Assembly: GCA_951230915.1 (NCBI GenBank)
Contig: OX579641.1
Coordinates: 4,340,001-4,404,000 of the forward strand
DNA length: 64,000 bases
Source: Antitrichia curtipendula
Taxonomy: Eukaryota; Streptophyta; Bryopsida; Hypnales; Leucodontaceae
Direction: 5' to 3'
Shown here in pieces: positions 46,883 through 59,580 of the stretch. The position numbers and the translations under genes are program-made. Position 1 is the stretch's first letter. Each line of letters starts with the position of its first letter. The notes below the pieces were generated by a model. It made no database searches. It saw only the letters and a list, made by a program, of their open reading frames with translations, and was not told where the DNA came from.

Positions 46883-48252
46883 AAGTATTTACATTTGAGT
46901 AGCTTTAGAAATCTAATTTCACCTCAAAATGTGTTATCGGGAAAATTTGAGCATCCTTTTCTAACATTAAAACACATTACATATTTTTTAAGGGGTCTGA
47001 AGAGCCATTTGAGGCCTGTTCCTATTCTTGTGAACCAATTAGCGTTGGTCAAAATAAAAATTCAAGAATTAAAAAACTAAAATATTAAAAATTAAAATAA
47101 ATAAATAAATATTTTATTAATATCTGACATGGAAATGGCTTTGCCATGTTAGTCTATTGTTGCAGCAGAGTTTCCACAATCCGAAAACTCCAGGGAACTC
47201 ACAACCCTCCACAGTAGTGAAATCTCATGTAATGTTATAATCTTGCAATCTATGTGGCCAAATGACTCCAAATTTGATTAATGTCATCTACAACATGTAC
47301 ACCACAAGATTGTTCAAATGAGATTTTTGTACCGTAGTGACAGTTGGACCTATAATACTATAAAAAAAATGATGTTTCTAAATTCCAGAAGGCCATGGAC
47401 CTATAGGACTTAACCTCCACACAGTGCAAGTTGATTTGGAGTATTTGCGTTCAAAATTTTATATAAGTGTACCAAACAAGATTTAGAATTGAATAGAAGA
47501 GAGACACAAATTCATGAAGAGCAAAATTTTTATTCCAAGAGGGCTCAAAGTCTATTATCTTATCTCACAAGTATAAAAATATTTTTTTTTCTCACTTCAA
47601 ATGTTACAACCTTTTAATCCATGCTATCAAATGACCTAAAAATTTCCCTAAAATTTTTATAATAGTCTAATACACTTTTTTTAAGTTTATATTCTGAAAA
47701 AAATGATTTTATTTTCAATCATAGTCAGTATACTAAACAATGGTAATTTTTGACAATTTGTCTAGAAAAACACCTCTAGGCCTTAGGGATCAAGTGTCCA
47801 ATGACTTCTTAATGTATAAGACCATTAACCTCTAAGGGACTAAGGCCACCACATGGCATCTACAACTACATTTGTTAAAAAATTGTTATGTGAGTAGTTC
47901 GTAAGCAACAAAGAGATCCTAGATGGATTTCTTTGATGAACCTGTCAGTGCAATTCGATTGAAAAATGATTGAATGTGCAATTTTTGGTGAATTTTTTGA
48001 GAATGGAAAAGACATTGTGGGTCATTACTTCACATTCCCTTATCTTTGAAAAAAAATTACATATCAATATTATGATAATATGTACAGGTGAGAAAAAAAT
48101 CAAAATTTTTAGAGTACTTTTGAACATTCCAGATTCAATATTTTGATTTTAGTATATATACAAAGTACTCCCTAATTGAACATCTTTCATCAATCTTCCC
48201 AATGGTGGCATTTTCTGAAAAATTGTGCAATTTTGTTGATCTATTTTTTTTT
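46883..48252. other. AT-rich intergenic DNA, no gene recognised
   Basis: The stretch 47228-47420 again has the ATCTTGCAATCTATGTGG core, and 47820-47840 has a TAACCTCTAAGGGACTAAGG border. Only degraded dispersed repeats are supported. Confidence 0.4.
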
Positions 48253-48530
48253 AGAACAGCTAATTAAGTCTTATTTCATTTCAATATTGGCAATCATCAA
48301 AAGTATTCCAAGAATTATGCTTGTTACAAAAGCTAGTCAAGAAAACAAAGACTATACTCAAACGTGGCCAAGTAAATCAAACCTCAAGATGCACATGCAC
48401 ACTTTTTTAGAAAAGCTAAAAAAATCTTATTTCATTTCAACAATGGTGATCATCAAAATTATTCCACATGAATGAGGGATTATGCTTGTTACAGGAGCTA
48501 GTCAAGAAAACAAGGACTATACTCAAACAA
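48253..48530 (+). repeat. Tandem duplication of about 156 bp, two copies
   Basis: Copy 1 begins at 48253 and copy 2 at 48409. Shared words include TCTTATTTCATTTCAA and GCTAGTCAAGAAAACAA followed by GACTATACTCAAAC. Confidence 0.7.
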
Positions 48531-48560
48531 CCCCAATCCTTTAGGGATTATTAAAAAACA

Positions 48561-48662
48561 TGGCCAAATAGACCAAACTTCAAGATGCATACTTGGTCAA
48601 ACTTATCACATTAGTGACAAGTTTGACCAAGTGCGCATCTTAAAGTTTGGTCTATTTGGTCA
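48561..48662. repeat. Long hairpin: 49-bp arms, 4-bp loop
   Basis: Arms 48561-48609 and 48614-48662 flank the loop ATTA. Forty-four of 49 positions pair, and all five differences are transitions. The core word is AGACCAAACTT. It could be a MITE, or it could make a small-RNA precursor if transcribed. Confidence 0.85.
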
Positions 48663-49435
48663 TATTTTCTACAAGTGGATCTTAGTCCACAATTCCTAAA
48701 TGAAAACAACTTCACCACCTTACATCTTTTGCCTCGATTGTTGTGCCACTCAATGTACAACTTTACTCTCAAAGGTCAACAACCTTTATTTATTTGCTGC
48801 CCTTGGTAAACTCGTACGTCACTTTTGTGTAAACCCATCCCATGGAACTGAACTCAAGTGTTTACCCGTCACTTGAGAGGCAATTCTTTTGTGGCGGTAT
48901 CAGCCTGTCACACGAAAGTGAAAATCAAGAGCAGCCCATCAATAAATAAAAAGTAATTTCAAAGGCAGTTCTCTGTATCAAACTGTCAAACGGAAGTGAA
49001 AAATTCAGAACAGTGCATCCAAAGAGAAGCACAAGCTCTTGTCAACTTTCAACACTGACTGTTGACCCAAGGAAAACCATCCTGCTGTCGTATATTTCGG
49101 GGAAGCCATCCATCGACGTGTGCATATCCAGAATGACCAGGAACAAGCTTCCTGTTGCCAATATTAGGAAAACTAGATTGTTGTAGCCAAGAAGTCAACC
49201 GACACGAAGCGCCACATAAGCACTAACTTAGAGGTCGGGCCCTTCTACGGATACCAATGACAATTGATATAAGTTCCCAGGCTCAACATGGTTACTAATC
49301 AGATTTCTGCCTTCTGGAACTTCAGTTTGTATCCTGTGATACCTTAGCAATGTGAGAAATTTCGGGAAACCCAAATGGAAAGTTGATAAGAAACAGTATT
49401 ATAATACAAAACTACCTTACGAATGCTTCCAACTC
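48663..49435. other. 3' flank of SRP68
   Basis: GC content rises towards the gene. The part next to 49436 should be 3' UTR of the minus-strand SRP68 gene. No other feature recognised. Confidence 0.4.
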
Positions 49436-52400
49436 TTACGACCGGCCCCACAATCCAAAGAAAGAGGATCCTCTCTTTTCGATCTTCTTCTTCAACCGGC
49501 CTTGCAAAGAAGGGAACTGAAGTGTACTCAGTGCCGTGTCCAACAAAATCGGCCGACATGGCACAGACTGAAAGGGTGGTGGAATCTGTGCTATCTTAGG
49601 GGGTTCTTTTGATCCTGGAGCACCTACAAACGCCTCGAACTTCTCCAGGTTGTTCACCAAGTATCGCGTCTCCTGAAAACGCAAATGTACAGTAATCATT
49701 AAACCAGACGCGAGAGTATCACCAAAAAATACTGAAAAGCAGCCAAAGCAAGAAAGGTAGAGGACACTACTTGCGTCAATTTGAGCATTCTAACATATAT
49801 GTAGGAGTGTAATTTGGGGTAGATTTAGGTAGATCTTCGGGCACAAGAACCAAATGTATTCTGATTCAATCTTATCACTATGCAAGAGTTTTTTTTAACT
49901 ATTGTGCAATTTTAAAAGGGGAAGTTTTAAACCACTATTGAGAGGACACTAGACAACCCCATTTTCCTTTCAAAGATCAAAGGCCAGAGAAATTTAGTCA
50001 ACTCATGTTTACACGCAACTTTCTTCTTGAAGGCCAAACCAAGTGTATTGGAAGAGATTAATTGCTGTGGGTAACTCGGTCCAGTAAAGGGAACGGGATC
50101 AGGTTTCTCAAAGAAATCTGAGATTTTGTCAGCCCCAACACCCAAAGACGGAAGCAGTAAACAATCACAAGAAAATGATTAAAATGGAGATTCTAACCGT
50201 TAAGTGGGGGTTTACCTTGGAAGATCGAGGGGGGTCCTTCAACTTCATTCCAGCCACTCCCTTTTGTAGAGACTCATGGGCCTTCGAGTCATCAGCCACT
50301 GCCCGAGCATGTACCAAGGATGCCTCTCCTCTACTTCTCTCTCTCAACTGCTCAACCTCCTGTCTGAGATCCTGCTTCACAAGAAAGTTTGAGCATGAAC
50401 ACTTCATCTGACACACTGAGATCCACTATGAAATATCAACTTCGCGGCATTCTAAGGTGCAAGAAGAGTAATGACCTCCAATACTCGTGAACAAACGGAA
50501 ACGTCGAGGGAGGATTAACTCGGTAGCAATGATTAAACAATATTATTTACTTTCGGAATGAGTCCAAGGTTTCACAATGTAAACAAAAACATATTTCCTA
50601 GGAAAAGTTCTAGGATGCTGCCTTCAAAAGATGTACCTTGTCAAATGTAAGCTTCTCAGAAGCTGAGTCAGCACGCTCTTCAGCCCGCTTGAAAAGTAGG
50701 TATGCCTCCGAAAACTTTGATGCAACGCTATAGAATTGAGCCAAATAAAAGCACCTGCAACCATTAATTGATTTCCACGCCAGATTAGAATTGGAAGTAC
50801 CCCACTGAGATGTTCCTTCGCATGACCCTAGGAACGAGAGTCTGCGAGACCTGCAAAAATAATAACAAGAAGGTACCCTACAAGAGGCTTGCTTTTCGAG
50901 TAAGATCCTACTCAAACTTCCTGACATACAGCTTCTATCAATGCAACGCCTCCTCCCCTTCAGTACAGACCATACAAAGACTCTTCAGTTTGCCAAGCAC
51001 CAACAGATGAAAGAATTCGTTCCAACAGCACGGAAACTCAATCTTGCACGAATCGAATATTTATGAAATACAACTTGCACAACTTTTAGTTATATCTAAG
51101 AAGCAGGACTTGTGTTGCAAGAAACACACCAGAAATGCTACAACACCTGCAGCACGAGTGAGGCAACTATAATAATGTGACGACACACAAGACCTTGATG
51201 TATTACCTTCCTGATTGAAAAACGTCTCGCCTAACTTCAAGTTCCTTGGCAAAAGCTATCTCACTCGATTTCTGCTCCCTGGCTGAAGTAGTAAGATCAA
51301 TGAGATCTGAAGCATTCTGTGGACAAATGCAAAAGTTTCGTCATCAGATGGTTTTGCAGTGCATACTATAGAAATAATATTTCGTCACTCTGCATAAAGG
51401 CACAGCAATAAACTAAAGGTGGAGCAAATCATATGACCCTAACCATCATCCAATTTGACCAGATCACCATGCAAATGATGTTCAAAGGTGACCTGCACTA
51501 TTCTTCACAGTACGCTCCAGAAGAAATTGAACGCTAAGAAGGGTTCTTGAGACTTCACCTGAATCAGTATATCATACAAACGCACTAGATCTTCCGGCTT
51601 AGCAGGCTTCTCGCCTCTCTCTTCACGTAAACCTTGCTGCTGCCGTGCCAGGCGTACTTTAGCTCCGGTCACTAGAACTAAGTTTCGTTCTATTGTTCTT
51701 TGCAGTAGGATGCTGCTCACTGCTTTGTCCAGAAGAATGAGTTCCTCTTTCACATCCTCTGTGCTCACTGCTCGCTCCTGCAAAGAAACGAGCAAATGCC
51801 AAATTAAAATTCAGTTATAAATCAACAAGTAGGGAAGTGCGAGGTTCACATAGATGTCATTGCCTTTCTCACTCTCAAGTACAGATAGAAATTCAAGAAT
51901 CAACGATACACTCAAAGAAATTTTAAACCAAAAACTGACTATAAAATCAATTGAATAGGTCAGGAGCAGCAGAAAAAACGGCTACAAACAATCTAAGCAG
52001 AAGTACTGTTTGGGCTGATGCAGCAGCCTAAGAAACATCATGGATCTAGCAAATCAATGACCAAAGGAATACAATTTACCTTGACCTTTGCACTTAGAAC
52101 TAGACATTTGAAAAAATGCAAGAAATCTACAATCCCACACAACGTAGTGAAATAAGGTGAAACCACCAACCAAATCATCACGGATGTGCCTCTTCGCGTC
52201 TTGGTATGCAATAAAAATCTTGTCATAGACCGCAAGCTTTTTATCTGTGGTTAGCGAGTCTGATGACAATTCCATCGCGTCCTTTTCCAGCTCCCGTGCT
52301 GCTCAATCCAACAAGTAAAATCAACATCAAACATCTCAGTCAGAATCTACTAACTTGAAATAATTATCCATGACCCAAAATCAGAACACATCCGGTGTCT

Positions 52401-54521
52401 AAAACTGGTAAAGTATCTTTCTTCTACTACATTGGCATCTTCAAGAATGTTCATCCAAAATGTGGACCTTATTTGTCTTCCGGAATCGGCATGTCAAGGG
52501 ACTACACCATTGGAAAACAGAAAGACACAAGTTGACAAACAAGAGTACCTTGATCATTAGTTGTTACCTTTCAAAATGCACATGCGTGTCTTCTCATTAT
52601 TGACTGGCAACTTAAAGCCTAGCCACTCAAGTTCAGTTACGGCGATTGCCTGTTTTGACCGAGCTTCTTCAATCACCACCTGTTGATCAATCAACTCTAC
52701 AGTTCAGGAACAAAACCCATGCTGATTCATAGAAGCTGTAGATCCCTGTTTCAGGGACTACACTTTCAGAACAAAGCATATACTGATCTACTTCAAAAAC
52801 CATTACTGTCTCACCCTGAGAATTTTTTATGGTAAAATGCAGGCCAAAAGGCTTTCTAACCAGAACTTCTTACCCACCAAGTGTATGATGTGACATTTTT
52901 TATTATACCTGGAGTTTTGACTGGAGTAGATCTAGTCCAAGACCATCTTGTTTACTCAAATCAAGAAGATCAGAGCTTTTAATGACGTCTCCCATTCTGT
53001 GGTTACAGTATCGGATACTAGGATCTAGCTCCTCTACTCGCTGCCGACACAACACTTGATTCTCCACATCTCCATACTTCCCGAGCTCTTCATAGACAGC
53101 CCTAATGGAGCACAAAGTGTGCATGAGAATGACCTTATCAGAGGCTACAGGAAAAAAAGAGGTTACAAGATAATAAATGTGAACCTGTAGAACTGTCAGT
53201 AGGCCTGGTGCTCGCACCCTGATTATACCACGATTTAAACCCAGCTTGATCTAACCAAAAAAGTGCGAAGTGCCAAAACGAGGATCAAATACAACATTAG
53301 TATTACCTGGCATTCTTAAAATTTCTCAATGCTTTGTCCCAGTCATCTTCTCGCTCGAGCAAGAGGCTGCCTGTCATGTAAGCAGAGTAGGCCTAGCAAC
53401 CAAAAAACATTGTGAATCAGTAAGCTGGTTAAGTTTACCACGACCTGAATGTAACCTACAGGAAAAGCAATACAGTAATAAGTAGAACAAATTGGTAGGA
53501 GTGAAGTTGCAACACCATCAATTCAATCGCGGAATTTGAAAATCACTCACAGCTGCCTCGAGAGCTGTCCGAGGATCTGCTTTGCTCGTGCACAGCTGGG
53601 AAAAGAGATCCGCCCAACGCGCAGCTTTAGCTAAGCGGCGAATCAAGTGAGTACGCCTTCGTGAAGATGCATTCCCACTCGCCTGCTTTAGTTCCGTGGC
53701 GTAGCTCCAAGCTCGCTCAGCCAGATACAAAACAATATGAAGGTACCTGCAAAAAGGAGAAACTTTGACTGCTTTCGTCCGAACCATCTGCTAAAGACAA
53801 CCAATATCGCAGCGACATAGACCCATGTTAAGGTGACATGGATTTGAAGAATCAGTTGCTCCACAGTGAAGATATGGAAAAGGTGCTCCTCATTAAATGC
53901 GCCGATCGGCAGTTTTCCCAAATTGGACAGTGAGGAGGCCCAAGTTAGCACTTCTCTCTCAGAGCATCCAATTGCTAGAGGAACCCAGGCAACTTGAGTC
54001 GATAAGGAATAGAAAGAGACCTGACGTTTGTAACAGTCGCCTGGGTGATCGGCTTCTTCACATACTTGCCCTTCCCGTGCGTAAAGTTTAATGACTTATA
54101 AAGCCTTGCTAACCTGGCTGTACAATACCTCCTGCAAAATATTGAAAGCATTCAGGACTTCCGCAATCTCCAAACAGAGTAAATGTCAGTGTAGCTGTTC
54201 TAGAGTGAGAAACAGAATTACAAGTTGACAAACAATAACATGACAGAACTGTTAACCAAACAAAAGGACCAGAGGAATAAATAAAAAATAAACAAACAAA
54301 AGCTGTTCACACACGAACAAACTCAGCAAGACGTAGAAATTTATCCGCAAGTCTGAAGTTCGGAAATACCTGTATCGCTGATAGTCACCGTTTCGGAGGC
54401 CATGTTGTGCTTGCGCGGTCTTGATAAGCTGCAACACGGGAATAGAAGAAACAGTGCCATCCGGCATGCTGATATCCGGCGTGGACGAGTCCATCGTCAC
54501 ATCTGACATAGTAGAATCCAT
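49436..54521 (-). CDS. Signal recognition particle subunit SRP68, 12 exons, complete
   Basis: Predicted protein of 606 residues, the usual length of plant SRP68. SRP68 forms a heterodimer with SRP72 and binds SRP RNA in the S domain of the cytosolic particle that delivers secretory ribosome-nascent chains to the ER. Exons splice in frame on the minus strand: 54521-54370, 54131-54021, 53746-53551, 53392-53307, 53101-52909, 52679-52568, 52301-52171, 51777-51559, 51316-51207, 50754-50637, 50371-50216 and 49672-49436. The RNA-binding N-terminal part shows LQLIKTAQAQHGLRNGDYQR, YCTARLARLY, KGKYVKKPIT and RRTHLIRRLAKAARWADLFS. Later come SSILLQRTIERNLVLV and the C-terminal segment YLVNNLEKFEAFVG...RPILLDTAL that contacts SRP72. 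The start is the first ATG in frame with the family N-terminus. The exon 7 acceptor is ambiguous by three bases (GAGCAG). I see no disabling change. Confidence 0.95.
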
Positions 54522-55350
54522 GGCGCCTGACCAAAACTCCAAAGTTTCAGAAGAGAAAACTCACAGCATTTCACGGAGCAAGGGTTTAAAATCACAATTT
54601 CAAGGTTTAGGTTTTCATCTGACCATTGCAGCTTCCAATGCCAGCTGAAACAAAAAAATCAACTAAATTTCGTGATATCCCCAAGTAGACAAAAATCATA
54701 TTGGCATAAAGAAAAGAGGAAAAATATATAAATAAATCTCAAGTAGTTGAAACTTCGATACCGAGGACTTGAACCTATGCTGAGAGTGACATAGTTTCCG
54801 AATATAAGAAGTGCGTCACATAGAAGAAGATGAGCAATGCCTGCTACTTTTGAGTACATTGTGAATCAAATTAACAAAAGCGCCGCAGTGACTAAGGCGT
54901 AAACAATGTGCCCTCTCAGAATCCCGCATCCTTACCAATAGCACAGAAAAACCTTGAAAAACCCTAAACAGCACCTCTGAACCCTATCCAACACCAATAG
55001 CAACCACAAACAGCGAAAGCAAATTCCCAAACGCGACGAATTGTTGGCAACATCAAATGAAAGCAATGCGCCCTCTCTGAAGCCCGTGTACTCACCACTT
55101 CTTTAGAAAACCTTGCAAAACTCCAGGGCAACCACCCGACTGGGAGGTTCTAGTCGGAGAATGACCTCGAATTTTCTCACAAGAATGCGATGCGATTGTC
55201 CCGGGTTGAGGAACAGATCGGCTGGCATTGACGACCTAAAATGATCAAGGGGAGATTTTGTGAATGCGCGATGTCCCGCGCCGCTCGCAAAACAAAAACA
55301 AGCAAACCAAGCTCAAAACCCTGACACCACAACAGCGACGATGGTACTCA
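54522..55350. promoter_or_regulatory. Upstream region of SRP68, with a decayed 160-bp duplication
   Basis: Directly upstream of the SRP68 ATG, so it should hold its promoter and 5' UTR. Two stretches about 160 bp apart (from about 54905 and 55065) share CAATGYGCCCTCTCNGAA and AGAAAACCTTG-type words, an old tandem duplication. AAACCCTAAAC-like telo-box words occur near 54958. No clear TATA box. Confidence 0.45.
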
Positions 55351-57372
55351 TTTTTCATACTAACCAATTATTCACCCACACTAAATAATCATTTTAGTGA
55401 ACTGACTTTGTTATCTCTACTCATAGGGAGGAGTTTAGCAATGGGGCATTCATGATGATTTACAAGTTCAAAAGTTAGGTAAGCAAATGAAAATGAAACA
55501 TGTATTAAAAGCAGTAGTCATTCGTTGAAATGTATCATTCTTAAGAATTCATTTCTTATGTCTAGTAGAATTATGAGGTGTAGATGTGTAAGTAATAGCA
55601 CTCTAAAATTGTCACTTAGGATTTTTAATATTTTTCAATCAATCAAAATTTAATAGAAGACTGTACAAAAGATCATATGAAAGAGACGTACACACAATGG
55701 TAACACATATTTATTTGGTTAAAGATACTTGCAATTAGCCACTTGTTAGAATTTAGGGGAATTTGTAGTAGCTAAAAAGTCTCCATGGAAATTTCAACAA
55801 ACTTGGGGAATGGTTACTCCTCCTTTGAACCAAGTGAAATTTCTTTAAAGAATTAGGGAAAGGTTCAAGTATGATTGTCCAATCAAATTAAGTTGCAAAG
55901 AACTTTTACCAAACTAAGAGAATGAGGGTTTATTTATTGTGACTATTATGAGGTATCAAACTCACTGGTCAAGGATGACCAAAATATTCCAAAAAATTTA
56001 TGATGGAATTTTTGGGAAAAACTTTTCTATAGAAAAAAGTCTTGTAGAATATAAGTGTTTAACAAACTTTTTCCAAATTTAGTTAATTATTTGGTAGTAA
56101 ATGTTGACGTGAACAACTAGGTACAATAATGAGGAAGAAGATCCATTGTGGTTCTTTTGGTTGTTACACTTATGTAGACTCATCAATTTTATTTTATTTA
56201 AATTGACCAAAAAATAACGAACTCGAATGACAAGCTCTAGGTTGGAAACAATTTTGATGATATTTAATAATATTTATTTGTGTTTTGACAAACATAGAGT
56301 GCGTTGAATGTGAATAGACACAACTTAAGCCATAAAATTTTGACACTACACAACTAAAGCCATTAAATTCTTTGTAGGCTCTAATACCTATGTGAAGGTC
56401 AAATTTCTTCCATTGAAGTCTTCAGGGCCAAATATGAAATCCTAATACTTTTAGAGGGGTTTGGAGAATAGCAGAATCCTAGTTTGGTAATATTTAGTAA
56501 GCACTTCGGTCAATAATTTTGAATTAAAAAATCCATCAAAGGTAGTCAAAATAAAAACACATTTAATTATATTTCTTTGTTAATTTGTAAACTTAGAACT
56601 TATAAAATTAATAATTATAAATTGTAAAATATTCTAATGATGACCTTTAGGTCAAAATTGGATTAGCCAATTTTTCCACCGATGGCTTTTGAAGATTTCT
56701 CTATTGACAAATATAGGATCCACTTCATAACTATAGGAACCAATTGAAGCCACAACAAAATAACAGAATCTCAAACTAAGCCACATGATTAAGATTGAAG
56801 CCTAGATAGAATTACATGTAATCTTATCAATCCATTAGTGGTGACTTCTAAATCTGAAATAAATTATTTAATATTTTTAGTGATAAAAAGTAACAAGTTT
56901 TCAAAAAACCAATGGTGGAGTTGAAAGTTTTGTGAAGCAACTAGTAGGATTTACAAAAATGATCGTCCGAGTTATTAGAAGATTCTTCTACTTTAAATAA
57001 AATACAAATGAATAGCCAAACCTATTAATCAAATAATGATTCCCAATTGAAATGATAGTATTGTCAATTGCTAAAAATCAAAATCTCAATCGATCATTCT
57101 TTGAGAGCTTTGGTATCCATGTAAAAATAACCATTGCTAAAGTCTCTGCAACTAGATATAAAGGTCAATACTTTCAATGGAACATCACAATTCTAATGAA
57201 GAACTTTGAAGTCCTTAATTTTTTTATAAAAAAATTAATCATACAAGAAGAAAATTATTAGAGAATGAAACTAGGGCTCTGATGCTCTCTACAATACTTG
57301 TGATAATAGAGTGAAGATTTATGACTTTTAAAATGTTGAAACTTTTAAAATATTAAGTTCTTGAAATCTATT
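55351..57372. other. AT-rich intergenic DNA, no gene recognised
   Basis: Only short frames and no repeat border that I can define. Confidence 0.4.
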
Positions 57373-57952
57373 TACCCCTAAAGTCCCTATAGGGGACTCT
57401 TGGGATTTTGGGTAGGCTTATGCGATCTCAATTATTAGCATGATTTTTCAAAAAAAAATTCAAGATAGGAAACTAGATTAGGTTTTGGAAAACATAATTT
57501 TTATTTCAATCAGTGCCCGGGAGCAAAAGTTTTGTCACCCTAAGTCCAAAAAGCACTTTGAGGAGCAGCTCAAAAAAAATCACAAAAAATTGAACCTTTT
57601 TTATTTTTATTTTTTTCCTCAAATATTACATTTTTGTCTATATCTGAAGCTTTGAACCATTCTATTTGGACTAATGATGAAAAAATGATGGACAATCTTG
57701 TTTTTTGAGCAATCTAAGCATTTTCTTCAAAAAAACTTTATTTTCTTCACTTTAAATGCAAATATCTTGCAATCGACATTGTCAAAGTTTTTGAAATTTA
57801 TTCTATGCATTTGTATACTAGTCTAATACAAGATTCTATGGTTAGATATGCAAAAATAATCATATTTTAAAGGTTTTTGCTCTTTGCAATAGAAATGGCA
57901 GTTTCAAGTGATCTTTGATGGAAAAAAGGCCTTGGGACTTTAGAGGTTAACA
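57373..57952 (+). repeat. Dispersed AT-rich repeat, compact full-length copy
   Basis: Starts CCCCTAAAGTCCCTATAGGG and ends CCTTGGGACTTTAGAGGTTAAC, with every family mark between (AATCAGTGCCCGGGAGCAAAAG, CATTCTATTTGGACTAATGA, ATATCTTGCAATCGACATTG). The termini form an inverted repeat CCCCTAAAG / CTTTAGAGG. Confidence 0.75.
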
Positions 57953-59006
57953 TTCACATTGTAAATCTCTAAGAATTGTAATATGATAATTAATAGATAA
58001 TAAATTTGTAGAATACATATCTATCACTAGTTGAATACCACCTAAGGTCAAAAATGAATTTGTGTTAAACCAAGTTTTGAATAGAAAGGAGAACTAGTAG
58101 AGACAAATGTAGGGTTATGAATTTTCCTATGGAGAAATGATATATTTTTTAAATTTAAAATTATAGTTGTTAAATTTATTTATCCTTAATATTTTAAATA
58201 GTTATTTTTATAAATCATTTATTATTCTTTTGATATTTTAATCATTATATAAATATAATTTATAGTTTATAAAATATAAAATACAAACTCATGAGATTGC
58301 AAAAGATAAGCATCTATCATAATATTGCAAAAATAAGGATATGTCTTAATGAACAACCCAACCTTGCTAGGGAAGAAGAATTTTTGGATAAGAGTATAAT
58401 TAGGGTCTTGCACTCTTGCTCTCACAAAGCCCAATTTTTTTGAAATTTTAAACTTTAGATTTTTACTTTTATAATGATTTGTATTGATTCAAATAAATTT
58501 ACTAAACCATTAATAGATTTGAGCCATTAAATTTTTTTTAACTCTCACTATTTTAAAAAAAAAATTTAGCAGGACTTTGCAGTTCTTAGTGGCGTAGGTG
58601 TCTATTTGAAGCCAAAGTGTAGATGAAAGGTTAGACAATAATGGCTCCAAAGTAGTCATGACTCTGGTTATGACACTTGAGTAGGAGTGCTTGTAAATGA
58701 TGAGACTATAGTCTTGGCACATCAATTGGAACACATATTTGTTAATACGTGAACATACAATCAATGTACAAAAAAAATATTAGCTAAAGCAATTATAGCC
58801 TAAAGGTTTACAACTCCAATGGGGTCGTCATGCACGTAGCAACAATAAATAGGTATAATAGTTCAAATTGAAGTGAACAATTTTAATGTGGTTGTATTTT
58901 TCAAGAATATATTTTACCATGATTTTTGCTAATTGTGATTTGAGCCCAATCTATACCTTAAGTTAATTAGTAAGTTAGTTTATTTGTTTTGTTTATGAAT
59001 TACAAT
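57953..59006. other. AT-rich intergenic DNA, no gene recognised
   Basis: Frames are short and AT-driven. No RNA gene or repeat border recognised. Confidence 0.4.
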
Positions 59007-59580
59007 GAGATCTCTAGAAACATGTGTCTTCCAATCACATTTTTGATATCATTGAAAAATTCTCTGCGAAAAGGGGTGCACGGGCTTTATTTTGTGCTGT
59101 TTGGACCTATAATGTGAAAGTTACTGAATTCAAAGTTATTATGAAATTAAGAATTAATTAATTTTTTAAATTTTTATTGCGGTTGATTGTTTTGTTTTGC
59201 TTGTTGCTATGAGATTTCCTAGACTGTACATCCCTCGGTCGCGTTCTTGATATGGTTGGAAAGTTCCCTGTAAAGAGGGGTGCATGGGCTTTGTTTCATG
59301 GTGCTTAGACCTACGGTTTGAGATTTATTGAAGTTTTCATGAAATTTTAAAATTTATTTATATTTTATTATACTATGGCAACAACACAAGGCACTAGTCT
59401 ATTTTATACATTAAATTGGGTTGTTTGTTTGTTATGGTGAGATCTTTGGAATTGTATGTCTCCCCGTCATGTTCTTGGAACCATTGGAAAGGCACACCAA
59501 GGAGGGATGCATAGACTTTGTTTTATGGCATTTTGACATACGGTGTGAAAGTTACAGATTTTATAGTTATTTTTTAATTT
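59007..59580 (+). repeat. Three diverged tandem units of about 205-230 bp
   Basis: Units start with GAGATCTCTAGAAAC (59007), GAGATTTCCTAGACTG (59211) and GAGATCTTTGGAATTG (59439). Each continues with a GTGCATGGGCTTTGTTT-like word and an ACCTAYRRTGTGAAAGTTA-like word. Confidence 0.65.
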
